A DNA stretch of 64,000 nt from Semisulcospira habei (GCA_036245525.1 BTPG01000003.1:205328165-205392164); one strand, 5' to 3'. Positions 1-33,130 are shown, numbered from the stretch's first letter. The notes: generated by a model from the letters alone, not told the origin. Made by a program: numbers and translations.

Positions 1-120
1 GTGTGTGTGATGGTGTGTGTGTGTGTGTGTGCGTGTGTGTGTGTTTGTTTGAGAGATTGAGTGAGAGAGAGTGAGGGAGTGCGTGCCAGCCTGTGTGCGT
101 GCGCTCATACTTTTGTGTGT
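1..120. repeat. GT/GA-rich microsatellite
   Basis: Imperfect GT dinucleotide run passing into GA-rich sequence, directly upstream of the first phosphatase exon. Nothing coding is seen in it. Confidence 0.85.
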
Positions 121-180
121 CATTGCACATACGTGCGTGCGTCCGTGTGCGTCTGTGTAACTAGTGAATTTCCTGCATAG

Positions 181-22772
<22,592 letters not shown>

Positions 22773-22973
22773 ATCAGTGGAGGGACACGTTTCTTAATTG
22801 TGTGCTGGTCTATGATTCTGTACCTTACGTAGGGTCCAGAATCAGAGACCATCACACGATTTTGGAGTCTCAGTCTCCAGATTCACACATCCAGTGCACG
22901 ATTTTGGGGCGGCAGCTCAAAGATCACAAACACAAAACGCTGCGTTGGCGAACTTCTTCAGTTCTTCATAGGA

Positions 22974-22979
22974 AATAAA
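22974..22979 (+). promoter_or_regulatory. Candidate poly(A) signal of the RPTP gene
   Basis: AATAAA about 200 nt after the stop codon, the first one downstream. No downstream element was verified. Confidence 0.4.
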
Positions 22980-23640
22980 TGGTTACTTTTTCGGTGAATT
23001 CCTAGGTAGAGAGACGCATAAATACATACATTGTTTCGTTGCCTTTGAATATACTCCATGTAATTCGTATGCTATATGGGTTATGGGTCTGACGTGTTTC
23101 ATATCTCGTATGTCATTACTAAACCGCAAAAATGTTGACTTTTGAATATGTCTTAAGTTTTTTATATATTTTTATTTTATTTTTGTTATTTTTCTTTGTC
23201 TCGGAGGGGGAGGGAAGGGGAGGGAGGGGGTAGGCGATAGGGGTGTGGGAGATAGGGGTAGGCGATTGGGGGGGGGTGAAGGTGGGAGGGGGGTGGTACT
23301 TTTAATTTTTATTCTAAAAAATATATCTTTTTTTACATTTGCTTCACATAATTATTCGCTTATAAGTGCAATATAAATTATCCGTTTAGAGACAAGCACT
23401 AATGACACGTCAACGCTGAACTGTACTAGAAGTTTGACTGATGATTAATGAATGACTACCTAAGGGAACACTTCATAACGGCGCTAAGCGATTCTGACAC
23501 CAGCCTTGAACAATCATCAGAAGAACATTCAAATTTGAAAAGTGTTTCGAACAACGTTTACCGTTAAACACCCAACAAGCGGTGCGGGAAATGTCGCTAG
23601 TGTCTACTGTCATGGTAATGCATTTGTTCAATCCTTATAC
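22980..23640. other. Stretch without a recognised gene
   Basis: Intergenic, with a G-rich tract (23205-23300). Near 23480 a half-hairpin (GGCGCTAAGC ... TTGAACAATCATC) of the GATAGTTCAAGGG family is seen. Nothing else is supported. Confidence 0.5.
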
Positions 23641-23641
23641 G

Positions 23642-23694
<53 letters not shown>

Positions 23695-23695
23695 G
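23641..23695. repeat. T-run then G-run
   Basis: About 33 T followed directly by about 22 G, then TGTAATGC. Possibly an expanded element tail. Confidence 0.9.
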
Positions 23696-23750
23696 TGTAA
23701 TGCAAAGGTAATATTTCATTAAAATAATAACCATATATCAAATGTGAAAT

Positions 23751-23900
23751 TGATGGATGGATGGATGGATGGTTGGATGGATGGATGGATAAATGGGTTG
23801 GGAATGCAAGAACGAACGAACGAAAGATAGATGAATGGGTGGATAGACGGACGGGCAGAATGACGGACAGACAGACGGACAGATGTAAGTGCGGACAGAC
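23751..23900. repeat. (GGAT)n and (GACA)n microsatellite
   Basis: GGAT units, then AACG, then GACGGACAGAC-type units. ORFs on both strands here are repeat artefacts. Confidence 0.9.
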
Positions 23901-24195
23901 GGACGCATTAACTCAGCGCGAGGCACTCTATCACTTGACGTAAGAAGCTAGAGAATACAAGATGCACTGAGTGTGTTGCGTTCAGCACAGGCTTCGGAAG
24001 CCTACATGCGTTACGGGTCTCTGCTGCTGCCTCGCCAACGGCAGAGACAAGTAACTAACATAGGCTTCCGAAACCTGTGCATACATGTAGATGTGTACAC
24101 GTATCAGAACTACATCAGTAGGCGTTTTCCTGTCGACGTGTCCAATGTCCGTGCTGCATCCGACTGGCGGTGGGCTGAGAGTCGTGTAACACATT

Positions 24196-24390
24196 CTACG
24201 TAGCTTGGTGGATAAGACACTGCGCTGGCAGTCGTAAGATCCCGGCCGGTTTGAATTCCCTGGTGGACAGGAATGGGATGTGGACTTTTCCTCATTCCCA
24301 TCGAGTCAATCAAGTGCGCACTCACGTTAAAAATCCCATTATCACTATTCGAAAAGAGAAGGCCCAGTAGGGCCGATGAAATGGAAACAG
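24196..24390 (+). mobile_element. tRNA-derived SINE
   Basis: Box A-like TAGCTTGGTGGATAAGAC and box B-like GGTTTGAATTCC about 35 bp apart, then an unrelated body (GGATGTGGACTTTTCC ... GAGAAGGCCCAGTAGGGCC). The head lacks a closed acceptor stem, so it is a SINE and not a tRNA gene. Confidence 0.75.
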
Positions 24391-24534
24391 AAATATATCA
24401 CATGCACCGAAGTTAATAGTAGGGTGGAGGTTTGCACATAAAGTAGCGCTTAGTAGCAGCAGGCTTCAAAGCATCAGCTTCCATTCCTACGGCGCCTTGA
24501 GCATCGTTAATTAGATGGATATGTGCGCCTCCAA

Positions 24535-24607
24535 ACACCATACCATACCATACCATACCATACCATACCATACCATACCATACCATACCATACCATACCA
24601 TACCATA
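24535..24607. repeat. (ACCAT)n pentanucleotide repeat
   Basis: About 14 uninterrupted ACCAT units. Confidence 0.97.
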
Positions 24608-24667
24608 CTTCAGAACCGATATCCCCAATTTTTGAAGTTGCCCTCTGAAGGACTGTACTTTCAATTC

Positions 24668-24735
24668 TAGAGACAAATCGAGCATGATAGTTATTCTGGC
24701 ATCAACCTTGAACTATCATGCTCAAAACATGTCTT
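24668..24735. mobile_element. Deleted hairpin, GATAGTTCAAGGG family
   Basis: AAATCGAGCATGATAGTT then ATTCTGGCATC and AACCTTGAACTATCATGCTC: both outer arms are kept but the loop is largely lost. Confidence 0.65.
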
Positions 24736-24795
24736 GCTGTGGTGTGTCGGGGCTGAGATTATGGCCAACCTGCTGGAAAATGAACCGGTGGCGTG

Positions 24796-24862
24796 CCTTT
24801 AGCGGTTTCAGTCGCGATGAATCCTACAGGAAAACCGCTACCGACATACTTGGGGATAAATA
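24796..24862. mobile_element. Short hairpin, GTCGCGATGATTCCTGC family
   Basis: TTAGCGGTTTCAGTCGCGATG with AAAACCGCTACCGACA on the right. One inner arm is missing. Confidence 0.55.
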
Positions 24863-24879
24863 ATGCGGGGGAAGAAGGG

Positions 24880-24958
24880 CTAACTCATTTGAGACGTGCC
24901 GCAGCCGGATACGCGGCATAAGCCGCGTATCCGGATGCGGCACGTCTCGAATGATTTA
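24880..24958. mobile_element. TTAA hairpin, 80-bp palindrome family
   Basis: CTAACTCATTTGAGACGTGC ... GCACGTCTCGAATGATTTAA, with centre CGCGGCATAAGCCGCG. One TTAA has mutated to CTAA. Confidence 0.85.
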
Positions 24959-24964
24959 AGAGCA

Positions 24965-25165
24965 GAGCTCGGTGTAGGGAAATCAGACGAGATAATGACG
25001 ATACTGTCACTACACAGAGAACACGTTCAACGTTTAGGGCCGAACGTCTTGTGTCCACTGCGAACGTGATTTCAAAGATCGGGCACCGATGACAGTTTGA
25101 CCTCCAGCTGGATCGAACCCGCGACCTTTCGGACCAGAGTCGAACGCTCTGCCACCGAGCCACAA
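24965..25165 (-). mobile_element. tRNA-derived SINE, minus strand
   Basis: On the minus strand: box A-like TGGCTCGGTGGCAGAGCG and box B GGGTTCGATCC, then a body running to about 24965. Distinct from the SINEs at 24196 and 48693. Confidence 0.75.
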
Positions 25166-25278
25166 TACACAGAGAGTCTGAAGAGGGTGAGGACAGCCGA
25201 CTGTCTACCACAACCACAATGTTTTTTTTTTTTTATTTTCCCCATCAGTTCAAGACTCCGGTTTTGCTGACCAGTACC

Positions 25279-25358
25279 TTAACTCATTCGAGACGTGCCA
25301 CCTCCGGATACGCGGCTAATGCCGCGTATCCGGAGGCGGCACGGCTCGAATGAGTTAA
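25279..25358. mobile_element. TTAA hairpin, 80-bp palindrome family
   Basis: Exactly 80 bp, TTAACTCATTCGAGACGTGC to its complement, loop CTAATG. It has the same length and arms as 2030-2109, only 320 bp from another copy. Confidence 0.88.
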
Positions 25359-26322
25359 CGAATGTCTGCATATAACAAGGTCTGTGTTATGTCTGCAATA
25401 CTGGCACTTTTCTGTACTTATAACAAGAGAGACATTGAGCCATTTGACTGGTGTGGTCTCGTCATAGAGATATGGTAAGGCCATACCAGCCCCCGGATTC
25501 CTACGTTAGAACAAGCGTCTGCGTGCACAGATTACACATCAAGTTTATATAGGCAGTGTCCGGTTTAGCACTGATACACGTTTGAAAGCTCTTAAAGGAA
25601 TGATGCGTTACTGTCCTACTTAGGCTACTGAATTTATCAAGTGCACATTTACGCAGAGCCTACAAGGGGTTAGTGTAGACAAATAAGTTCTTTGCAAGAT
25701 GCTTGTCAGTGTACAACGCGCGTATTTTTATTTTTTCACCGTAAAAGTCAAATTCACAGTGAACTGTAGATAATTATATAAATACTGTACACTGAAACAC
25801 ATCGTGAAAATGCAATGATATACCCCAGCCTAAGGCCTTACACGCAGGAAAGAAACACAGCCGTCTAGCCAAGACAACAGTGAGGTCACGTTTACACCGA
25901 ACGACTCCCAACAACGAACGAGGGCCAAATCACGGCGGACAATCAGCTTCCTGGATCCTGGCTCGTGAGGATCTATGCCTCTTGGATATGTTCGGAGTGC
26001 TGTCAATGCTTGTGATACACACGGGTTGTCCGCGTGACTTGGTTCCCGTTTGTTATTGGGTGTTGTTCGTTGCAAATGAACGCTCACTAATTAGAGTAGG
26101 CTACTAGGCATCCGTGAGTCGAGAGATCATAGAGTAGCTCCCTTGACAGTGTCACTTTGTCATGTTACGCCTGCTGTGGCTGTACAGCCAAGACCATTCA
26201 CTTCCTGATGATTGAAAGCCGTGCTTGCCTATCCCTGACAACTGGACGTTGCACTATGTACACTGAATGTGCTGCAGTGCTTGCGCGGTGATGGTGAACA
26301 CGTGATGATGTTACACGTGAAA

Positions 26323-26395
26323 ATGGACTGTACCTCCGTCAAGATACTTGTTTTGCTCGGCACTTTGGCGGCTGTCTGCACTGGACAAGGACTTG
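26323..26395 (+). CDS. FTP-domain protein, exon 1: signal peptide
   Basis: Reads MDCTSVKILVLLGTLAAVCT and ends in phase 1 at a GTAAGT donor. The hydrophobic stretch KILVLLGTLAAVC is a clear signal-peptide core with a cleavage-like site near CTG-QG. Two in-frame ATGs at 26305 and 26308 could be used; 26323 gives the most typical signal peptide. First of four exons in phase-1 modules; together they encode the start of a secreted or type I membrane protein. Confidence 0.75.
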
Positions 26396-26448
26396 GTAAG
26401 TCTTATTATTCATGTGGACGCATGCCGCATTTGATCTTATTTGGGGCC

Positions 26449-26543
26449 TTAACCCCTTGACTGCTGCTGACGATTCCGTTCAGCACAAAATACTCGTAGT
26501 TTACGCGTCTTTTCGGTCGAGCCTTACCGTCAGTAGCCGTTAA
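26449..26543. mobile_element. TTAA hairpin, GCTACTGACGAT family
   Basis: TTAACCCCTTGACTGCTGCTG at the left; CCGTCAGTAGCCGTTAA at the right, in the first intron of the FTP gene. Its right TTAA is the left TTAA of the next element. Confidence 0.7.
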
Positions 26544-26760
26544 CCCTTTGGAGCCAGTGGATGCTGAGTGCAGTTTTGAAATCATCGTAAATTGATTGCA
26601 ACGTCGTTTCAGGTTTCAGCAAGAGAGCATCGATCCTGGGGGGGGGGGGGGGGGGGGGGGGAGGGGAGGGAAAGGGATGGGGGGCAGTAGGGGGGGGGGG
26701 GAATATGAGGATAATGAGGATCTGTGCCTCAGGTGGTGTTCTCGGCAATAAAGAATTTAA
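26540..26760. mobile_element. TTAA element, CCTCATGAG family, with G-runs
   Basis: Starts TTAACCCTTTGGAGCCAGTG and has the family landmarks TTTGAAATCATCGTAA, CAGCAAGAGAGCATCGATCC, GAGGATCTGTGCCTCA and GTGTTCTCGGCA, ending near TTTAA. The hairpin loop is replaced by about 60 bp of mostly G. Confidence 0.65.
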
Positions 26761-27082
26761 GTTATTATGACAAACGCACAAACCATCAACACGGACCCAA
26801 TAAATACGGCCTGTAGACGTGCACGGTGTGTACAGAGACATTGAAAAATAAACACAATGGTTAATTGTTTACACCGCACGTTCTTTTTATTGTCTTGTTT
26901 ATGCAAATTGTGTGTGCGCTTTGCATGTTAACCTTTCAATGCTAGTGGATGAAGACTTTGTTGACAAAAAACAACCAACCAAACAACGAACTGACCAATC
27001 AACCAACCAAACAATCAAACAAACAAAAAAGTAGCAAACCAAACAAACAAACAAACGATTTCCCGTCGTAAAAAGAAATGGA

Positions 27083-27245
27083 TACAACATAGTTTCAGAA
27101 AGAGACATTGATCCTCATGTACCCCGCAGTTGCGGGGGCTCACCAGGATCTCTGCCTCCTGTATACAACATAGTTTCAGAAAGAGACTTTGATCCTCATG
27201 TACCCCGCAGTTGCGGGGACTCACCAGGATCTCTGTCTCCTGTAG
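27083..27245. repeat. Tandem pair of CCTCATGAG-family hairpins
   Basis: Two direct copies of an approximately 81-bp unit (TACAACATAGTTTCAGAAAG ... GATCTCTGCCTCCTG) differing at few bases. Each holds the hairpin with loop CCCGCAGTTGCGGG. Confidence 0.8.
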
Positions 27246-27405
27246 TCGGATTCTGTTCATTTTTTTCTCGGAAGCGAAGGGAATAAAACCATTTAAGAAG
27301 CATTTCTTTTGTAGTATATTAGCCGATCTATGAATTTGTGCCTTACGACTAAAGATCGTAAGATCCAAAATCATAAGCCATCACACACAACTTTTGTTTT
27401 TCCAG

Positions 27406-27654
27406 TAAACGTGGCCCTGGGAAAGACCGTCTCTCTAAGCAGTTCCTACCACCCCTACTGGCCGCCGGGAAACGTTGTGAATGGCAACACAAACGGAACG
27501 TATGATGAAACAAACTGTATACAGACAGCGTATCAAGTGCAGAGTGGTCCAGTCCAAAGGCAAAGCAGTCAAGAAGACAGGAGCCCGTGGTTGCAGGTGG
27601 ACCTAGGAAGGAATTATCCCGTCTTTAACATGACACTTTACCATCGCCTCTACC
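27406..27654 (+). CDS. FTP-domain protein, exon 2: lectin domain, first half
   Basis: After TTTTCCAG it reads VNVALGKTVSLSSSYHPYWP, then VVNGNTNGTY and SPWLQVDLGRNYPVFNMTLY. NVALGK, the xVNGNTNG block and PWxQVDLGxxYPV are hallmarks of FTP (fucolectin/tachylectin-4/pentraxin-1) and related F5/8-type C domains, which bind fucose or other glycans. Phase 1 at both ends. N-glycosylation sequons (NGT, NMT) fit an extracellular place. Confidence 0.88.
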
Positions 27655-28157
27655 GTAAGTACAACAGTGTGCTGACAGCGGGAAGACAACAATTCATGTC
27701 AATATTTTTCAGATCCGTCAGAACATTCGTCCACCATTCAGTCCGTCCGTCCATCCATCCGTCCGTCCATCCATTCATCCGTTCATCCACACGCAAAACA
27801 ATGCAGCAGATAGACGATAAATCTCAAAATATGACGTCAGGGATTAGGGTTTGATGGTGATGTCATTATCTATTTTCATTTGAGCATGCTTTGAAACATA
27901 AGAAGAGTCATAATCTCAACTCTCTGCCTAAGATGCAAGCATCGTTTCTAAAGTTGAAATGAGAAACGACGGCCATTCGCCTAATTCGGAAAACTGACGT
28001 CGAGAGAACAGTGTCTGCCCAGCCGACTATGGTCCTATTCGCTAGTGTTCAAGTTAGCAGTAGTGAGATTTCGTTTTGAACCAACTACTCCCAACAACGA
28101 ACGAGAGCAAAATCATGACGAACAACCGGATTGTGCCAAAAGCAACTCCAAGCACCT

Positions 28158-28215
28158 CCAAGAGGCATACATCCTCCGACGCCTGAGGGCCAGTGAGGAT
28201 CTATGCCTCCTAGAG
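28158..28215. mobile_element. Hairpin, CCTCATGAG family (diverged)
   Basis: CAAGAGGCATACATCCTC pairs with GAGGATCTATGCCTCCT around a short remnant loop. A related right half lies at about 25960-25985. Confidence 0.55.
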
Positions 28216-28290
28216 ATGTTTGGAGTGTAGTCTATGTTTATGGTACACGCTGGTTGTCAACCGTGAAACCTCAGCATTTTCCTATATTTG

Positions 28291-28371
28291 TTAACTCTTT
28301 CAATACGTGCCGTAACCGGATTCGCGGCATAAAGCCGCGAATCCGGATGCGACACGCCTGGAATGTGTTAA
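28291..28371. mobile_element. TTAA hairpin, 80-bp palindrome family (diverged)
   Basis: TTAACTCTTTCAATACGTGC ... TGGAATGTGTTAA, with centre CGCGGCATAAAGCCGCG. Its right TTAA (28368-28371) is shared with the next element. Confidence 0.82.
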
Positions 28372-28581
28372 CCCATTCAGCCCTGACGCACTACAACCAG
28401 AGATGGATCGACCATGATAATTCAAGGGTAGTGCCAGATTAGCTTGGCGCCTGTCGGCGCCAAACTAATCTGGCACTGCCCTTGAATTATCATATACGAT
28501 CCATCTCCTGCAACTGGTGCATAGTCATTAGATGACACCTCCAAAATTTGGGAAATACGGCTGTCGGGCTGAATGAGTTAA
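28368..28581. mobile_element. TTAA hairpin, GATAGTTCAAGGG family, full length
   Basis: TTAACCCATTCAGCCCTGACG at the left, CGGGCTGAATGAGTTAA at the right. The inner arms GGATCGACCATGATAATTC / GAATTATCATATACGATCC meet around GGCGCCTGTCGGCGCC. The best-preserved full-length member. Confidence 0.85.
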
Positions 28582-28649
28582 ACATTATTCGGCAATCCGC
28601 GATATACCGAGGCGCGTTATAGTGATGCTGTCCTGTGTTGTGTTTGCAG

Positions 28650-28850
28650 ACCAGTACACCGTGATACCGGCGACAATCCTTGTTGACAACCGGACATGCT
28701 TCAGATATGACACACACTTCCCGTTCAGAGACGCCGCCTTCTCCTGCTCCATAACTAACTACGGCCAGACCGTGACAATACAGAGGGACGAGAAACTAGG
28801 AGAAAAACAAGCAGACTTCACTCTGGATCTGTGTGAAATACAAGTTTGGG
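28650..28850 (+). CDS. FTP-domain protein, exon 3: lectin domain, second half
   Basis: Reads ILVDNRTCFRYDTHFPF, then VTIQRDEKLGEKQADFTLDL and CEIQVWG. The CEIQVWG ending is the usual last strand of FTP domains. Phase 1 both sides, matching exon 49270-49494 of the neighbouring paralogue. Confidence 0.85.
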
Positions 28851-28980
28851 GTGAGACCTTCTTTACTTCACATCTTTTTTGGGGGTTGAGTGACCAGTTG
28901 ACCTCGTGAATACCAAGGAGCTGCATCAAACGCAGAATGTGTCTCTTTCATAGCACTACAGCATACCCCCTCCCCCCCCA

Positions 28981-29131
<151 letters not shown>

Positions 29132-29259
29132 GAATAATTTTTTTCAGACGATTCCGTCTCAGACTGTAATGTATGGATGTGCAACTAAAAAAGAATGCAA
29201 GCCAGTCTACTTGAACACGTAATACTTACCTGTAGTTCAGTTGCCTTTCATGTGAGTAT

Positions 29260-29350
29260 TTAACCCTTTGCGTGTCGGTAGCGATTTTCGTCGCGATGAT
29301 TCCTACGGGAATCATCGCGACAAAAACCGTTCCCGATACACAAAAGGTTT
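29260..29350. mobile_element. TTAA hairpin, GTCGCGATGATTCCTGC family
   Basis: TTAACCCTTTGCGTGTCGG ... CCCGATACACAAAAGGTTT. The arms GATTTTCGTCGCGATGATTC and GAATCATCGCGACAAAAAC meet around CTACGG. The cleanest copy of this family. Confidence 0.8.
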
Positions 29351-29377
29351 GAATTAGGTTGATATTTCTCATTTCAG

Positions 29378-29473
29378 TTTGTCAGTCTGGCTATTCTGGT
29401 GACAGGTGCACCGCACCATGTTCCATCGCTCACTGCGCCTACTGTGATCAGCATAAAGAAGATCTCTGCTACG
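29378..29473 (+). CDS. FTP-domain protein, exon 4: EGF-like Cys-rich module
   Basis: Reads CQSGYSGDRC, CSIAHCAYCDQHKEDLC: six or more Cys with the GYSGDRC turn of EGF-like repeats. Phase 1 both sides. The next exons are unknown because the assembly gap begins 400 bp further on, with an N-flanked hairpin between. Confidence 0.75.
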
Positions 29474-29794
29474 GTGGGTCGTTGTAACTAACTAGCCTTG
29501 CCACAACACAAAACAGCCTTAGAGACGTACGTGCGCGGGCCAACTGCGGCCGTCGTCGGCCCGAAGACCTTTCGCTACGCAGGCAGCTACTTTGAAGGCC
29601 GCCAGAGCTTCTGAGAACCTCAGAAAATCTACGCGTTGTAAACCGACATTTGTTATACCCTACAGTGGAAATTCAGCTTGCAAGCTATTCTGCCGCCACC
29701 CTCAAACTATCATGGTGGATCTATCTCCTTAACCGTAATGAGACAGATCCAAGATTTTGATTATACCAAGGGATGCTGTGTAACCGAATCTTAT

Positions 29795-29870
29795 CTCTTT
29801 GACAGTCGGCAGATCGTTTTTTCCCGATGACTCCTGCAGGAGCCATCGCGACAAAACGCGCTGCCGACAG
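29795..29870. mobile_element. Hairpin, GTCGCGATGATTCCTGC family, cut by the assembly gap
   Basis: GACAGTCGGCAGATCG ... CGCGCTGCCGACAG, running directly into the N block. Assembly breaks at hairpins are common. Just left of it (29660-29745) is half of a GATAGTTCAAGGG-family hairpin. Confidence 0.7.
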
Positions 29871-30370
29871 NNNNNNNNNNNNNNNNNNNNNNNNNNNNNN
29901 NNNNNNNNNNNNNNNNNNNNNNNNNNNNNNNNNNNNNNNNNNNNNNNNNNNNNNNNNNNNNNNNNNNNNNNNNNNNNNNNNNNNNNNNNNNNNNNNNNNN
30001 NNNNNNNNNNNNNNNNNNNNNNNNNNNNNNNNNNNNNNNNNNNNNNNNNNNNNNNNNNNNNNNNNNNNNNNNNNNNNNNNNNNNNNNNNNNNNNNNNNNN
30101 NNNNNNNNNNNNNNNNNNNNNNNNNNNNNNNNNNNNNNNNNNNNNNNNNNNNNNNNNNNNNNNNNNNNNNNNNNNNNNNNNNNNNNNNNNNNNNNNNNNN
30201 NNNNNNNNNNNNNNNNNNNNNNNNNNNNNNNNNNNNNNNNNNNNNNNNNNNNNNNNNNNNNNNNNNNNNNNNNNNNNNNNNNNNNNNNNNNNNNNNNNNN
30301 NNNNNNNNNNNNNNNNNNNNNNNNNNNNNNNNNNNNNNNNNNNNNNNNNNNNNNNNNNNNNNNNNNNNNN
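29871..30370. other. Assembly gap (500 N)
   Basis: Exactly 500 N, a placeholder size. Any exons of the FTP gene in the true gap are unseen. Reading frames that cross it are meaningless. Confidence 0.99.
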
Positions 30371-30569
30371 TTTTTCGCAATGTTGACATGAAAAAACGGA
30401 ATACAGACTTCAGTTGGCTTCACTTAATCTCACATATTGTAGATTTCGTCCTGTTTGCCGAATGGGAAGAAGCCTGTTATAAGTAGCTCTTTACAAACCG
30501 AAATATGCATAGGCCCTCAAACATCGACTTAATTAGCACAAACATAATTTCGCAGGCATTCAAACATTT

Positions 30570-30732
30570 TTAACTCATTCAGCCCTGACGCACTACAGCA
30601 GGAGATGAATCGACCATGATAATTCAAGGGCAGTTCCAGCTTAGCTTGGCGCCATTTCCTGCAACAGGTGCATAGTCGTAAGATGACGCCGCCAAAATTT
30701 GGGAAATACGTGCGCCGGGCTGAATGAGTTAA
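30570..30732. mobile_element. TTAA hairpin, GATAGTTCAAGGG family, absent from block B
   Basis: TTAACTCATTCAGCCCTGACG ... GCCGGGCTGAATGAGTTAA. Block B reads straight through this place with a single TTAA (42576-42579), so this is an insertion with TTAA target duplication. One inner arm is deleted. Confidence 0.88.
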
Positions 30733-31127
30733 AGCCGTCATACAAGATGAACTTCCTGAATCATGACTGCATTGTCTCTCTGCTTCTCGCGAACCACAAT
30801 GCACAAAACAGGTATTGCAATTTATTGTTTCTCTAATTGCCTTTCAAGCTGAGATGTCTTCTGCATTTCACTGAAGCGTAAAATCGAAAACCAAACAGCA
30901 AGGAGCGTCCTGTTTTGAACAAGCGACTCGGACTACTGCCATTTTTAGAGGAGACGTTTTCACACGCAGAGCAACTTTTCTTGTGAATCCTGATACTCAC
31001 AAAATGAAGACTAACCCGTCAGTGTCTCTCCAGCTTCTAAACGCTTCCATGTCAGTTCTGAATAGTTGTGTTAAATCAACGCCAAGAACCCCAGCCGTCC
31101 AAGAAACATGGATATAAAGTCCTGTCA

Positions 31128-31193
31128 GCAAGAGGCATTGATTCTCATGAGCCCTCGCAACTGCTGGGGTGGATGAAGATCTGTGCCTCTTGT
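31128..31193. mobile_element. Hairpin, CCTCATGAG family
   Basis: CAGCAAGAGGCATTGATTC pairs imperfectly with GAAGATCTGTGCCTCTTG. Counterpart in block B: 42977-43040, where the pairing is better kept. Another copy lies at 31887-31950. Confidence 0.65.
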
Positions 31194-31251
31194 GATCAGT
31201 GAACGTCTCCGTCGGCACAGTCACAGGTCGGTGCACATTTTGTACTGAGAT

Positions 31252-31335
31252 GACAACGTGACTGCTACTGACGATACCGTCAGGCGGGAAAGGGGCGTAG
31301 TGACGGGATTGTCCTGCTGAACGGTATCGTCAGTA
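31252..31335. mobile_element. Hairpin, GCTACTGACGAT family
   Basis: GACTGCTACTGACGATACCG and CGGTATCGTCAGTAACAGTC are the arms, then AAGGGTTAA. Counterpart in block B: 43142-43255. Confidence 0.75.
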
Positions 31336-31983
31336 ACAGTCAAGGGTTAAACTGATCCCTTCAGACATTTGTGACTGTGTGTTAAAAGAAGTAAGGGAAA
31401 ACAGGTATATGACTTGCATACAACACGCCATTTCTTTTACGCTGGTCATATGACTGCATGACTAATAAATATAAATGTAATACCCACACACGCACGCGCC
31501 AACACACGCACGCACGCCCCCCCCCCCCCCCCATTACACACACAAACACATCCACATACACACACCCCGAAGCCATACCGATTATTAGAAAACCGTTCAA
31601 CGTTTTGAGGCATAAAATGAACACCATCCAGATGGCTGTGGCGCGGATCCTGCTGAACCAACACACGAGCGGATTCACGAGGATCTAAACTCCTTATTGG
31701 TCCCAGTTATATCTGAGTTCCTGAGCTCAGAGTTGGCATTCATCATGCTTCCTGTCTCTGCTTGTTTCATAGACATCGTTCATGTGAACTCGTATTATAG
31801 GGGCTAACCCTTCACTGTGGGTCATTGGTCATGTGCTGGGGCGGTAACCCTTTTACTGTGAGGGAATATGGTGAACATCCTTATCTGCAAGAGGCGCAGA
31901 CCCTCATGAACCCTTTATTCGAGGGTGCTCATGAGGGTTTTTGCTTTTTGCTAATCAAGTATATGTCTATGCTCCTCAGCAGA

Positions 31984-31987
<4 letters not shown>

Positions 31988-32071
<84 letters not shown>
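31988..32071. repeat. (GT)n microsatellite
   Basis: About 84 bp of uninterrupted GT, ending where the dispersed 1-kb repeat begins. Confidence 0.97.
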
Positions 32072-32075
<4 letters not shown>

Positions 32076-33130
32076 CAGCGACTAGAGCCCGCGTTTGAGG
32101 ACGGGCACGCTTGAAATTTTAGGATATTGTCCCCAAAAGAATAATCTTGGGACCTTACTTTCTGTGTTTTGATTAAGATGCTCATTGGAGAGAAAATGGC
32201 GCTTTCACAATAATCGGTTGATCCACACTAAAGTCCGTAATTTTTCTTATTTTTACAAGATAATTTGCGTTTAGCTGGATAAAAGGGACATATTGAATGA
32301 GTTCATTAACCAGCATTGTATCCCTAGAACCTTTTGAGTGATAACTAATTTTGTTTTCAAATTATTTTTTATTTTTACGTTTATGGGATTAATTTCACGC
32401 CTTTTATGGGTTAATCTAAATATACAATCTTTTTTATACGAAAAAGCCCTAATCTTCTGATTAATAATCGCATGATATTTCGTATACGGTATTTACATAA
32501 ACCTACAGTTTGTCTCGGCTGTCGGGTACGATTAGATCAATTGTGACCTGCATGCCGTAGGTGTCAAAATCAGACAGGTTTCTGCTCCACGTTTTCGGAG
32601 TCATTTGTAAAACAGCTAACATAACTTGAAATTTTCTTTTACGAAAAAACGATATCTTCTCACTAATCCCCTCATGATTTTTCATAACAGTGTTTTCATA
32701 AGTATGCTGTTTGTCCCAGCCCGGGGTAAGGGTAAGGTCAAATTGTGACCTGTAAGCCCTAGGCGTGAAAATCAGCAAGAAAGTGAGTGGTTCTAATGAT
32801 GCCATGACGTGATGTGAAGGTTGAAGTGACCTCATTTCGCTGCTCGTGCTATCATTCTTCTGCAGAATAGCTATGTTACGCAAGACCACAGAGCTTACGA
32901 TTGGCGCGAATCCCCGTTTGTGCGTCTGTATTTCTGTGTGCCAGTGTGTGTGAATCAGAGGGTGGGTTAGAGTAGAAGGAGATGGATTCCTGTCGCTAAC
33001 GAGCCCACCGAGCGTACTAATGGCGGGAAGCGCAGTTTGTCCGTCTTTATTTGTGTGCGCCGACGTGTGTGTTGATCAGGGGTTGGCTTATAGAGGAGGG
33101 AAATGGATCAGCATGATACGCCTAAAAATA
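32072..33130. repeat. About 1-kb dispersed repeat of unknown type, copy 2
   Basis: Starts GCGACAGCGACTAGAGCC and aligns with 16064-17040. Its last part (CGAGCGTACTAATGGCGGG ... GAAATGGATCAGCATGA) is a second tandem copy of the preceding segment of about 115 bp. Confidence 0.7.

Larger units (their letters stand above)
30371..31975. repeat. Duplicated block, copy A
   Basis: Matches 42376-43975 along about 1.6 kb at roughly 90% by eye, for example ATACAGACTTCAGTTGGCTT, GATGAACTTCCTGAATCATG and ATTTGTGACTGTGTGTT. It contains hairpins at 30570-30732, 31128-31193, 31252-31335 and 31887-31950. No coding sequence was recognised. Confidence 0.85.

Noticed and set aside
24196..25165. tRNA genes at 24199 (+) and 25165 (-)
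   Set aside because: Both have A and B box-like motifs, but the stems do not close and a SINE body follows.
25830..26107. ORFs of 75-85 codons on both strands upstream of the FTP gene
   Set aside because: They lie on a degraded CCTCATGAG-family copy and have no domain, splice or codon support.
29721..30486. Four frames of about 200 codons across the gap
   Set aside because: They consist almost wholly of N.
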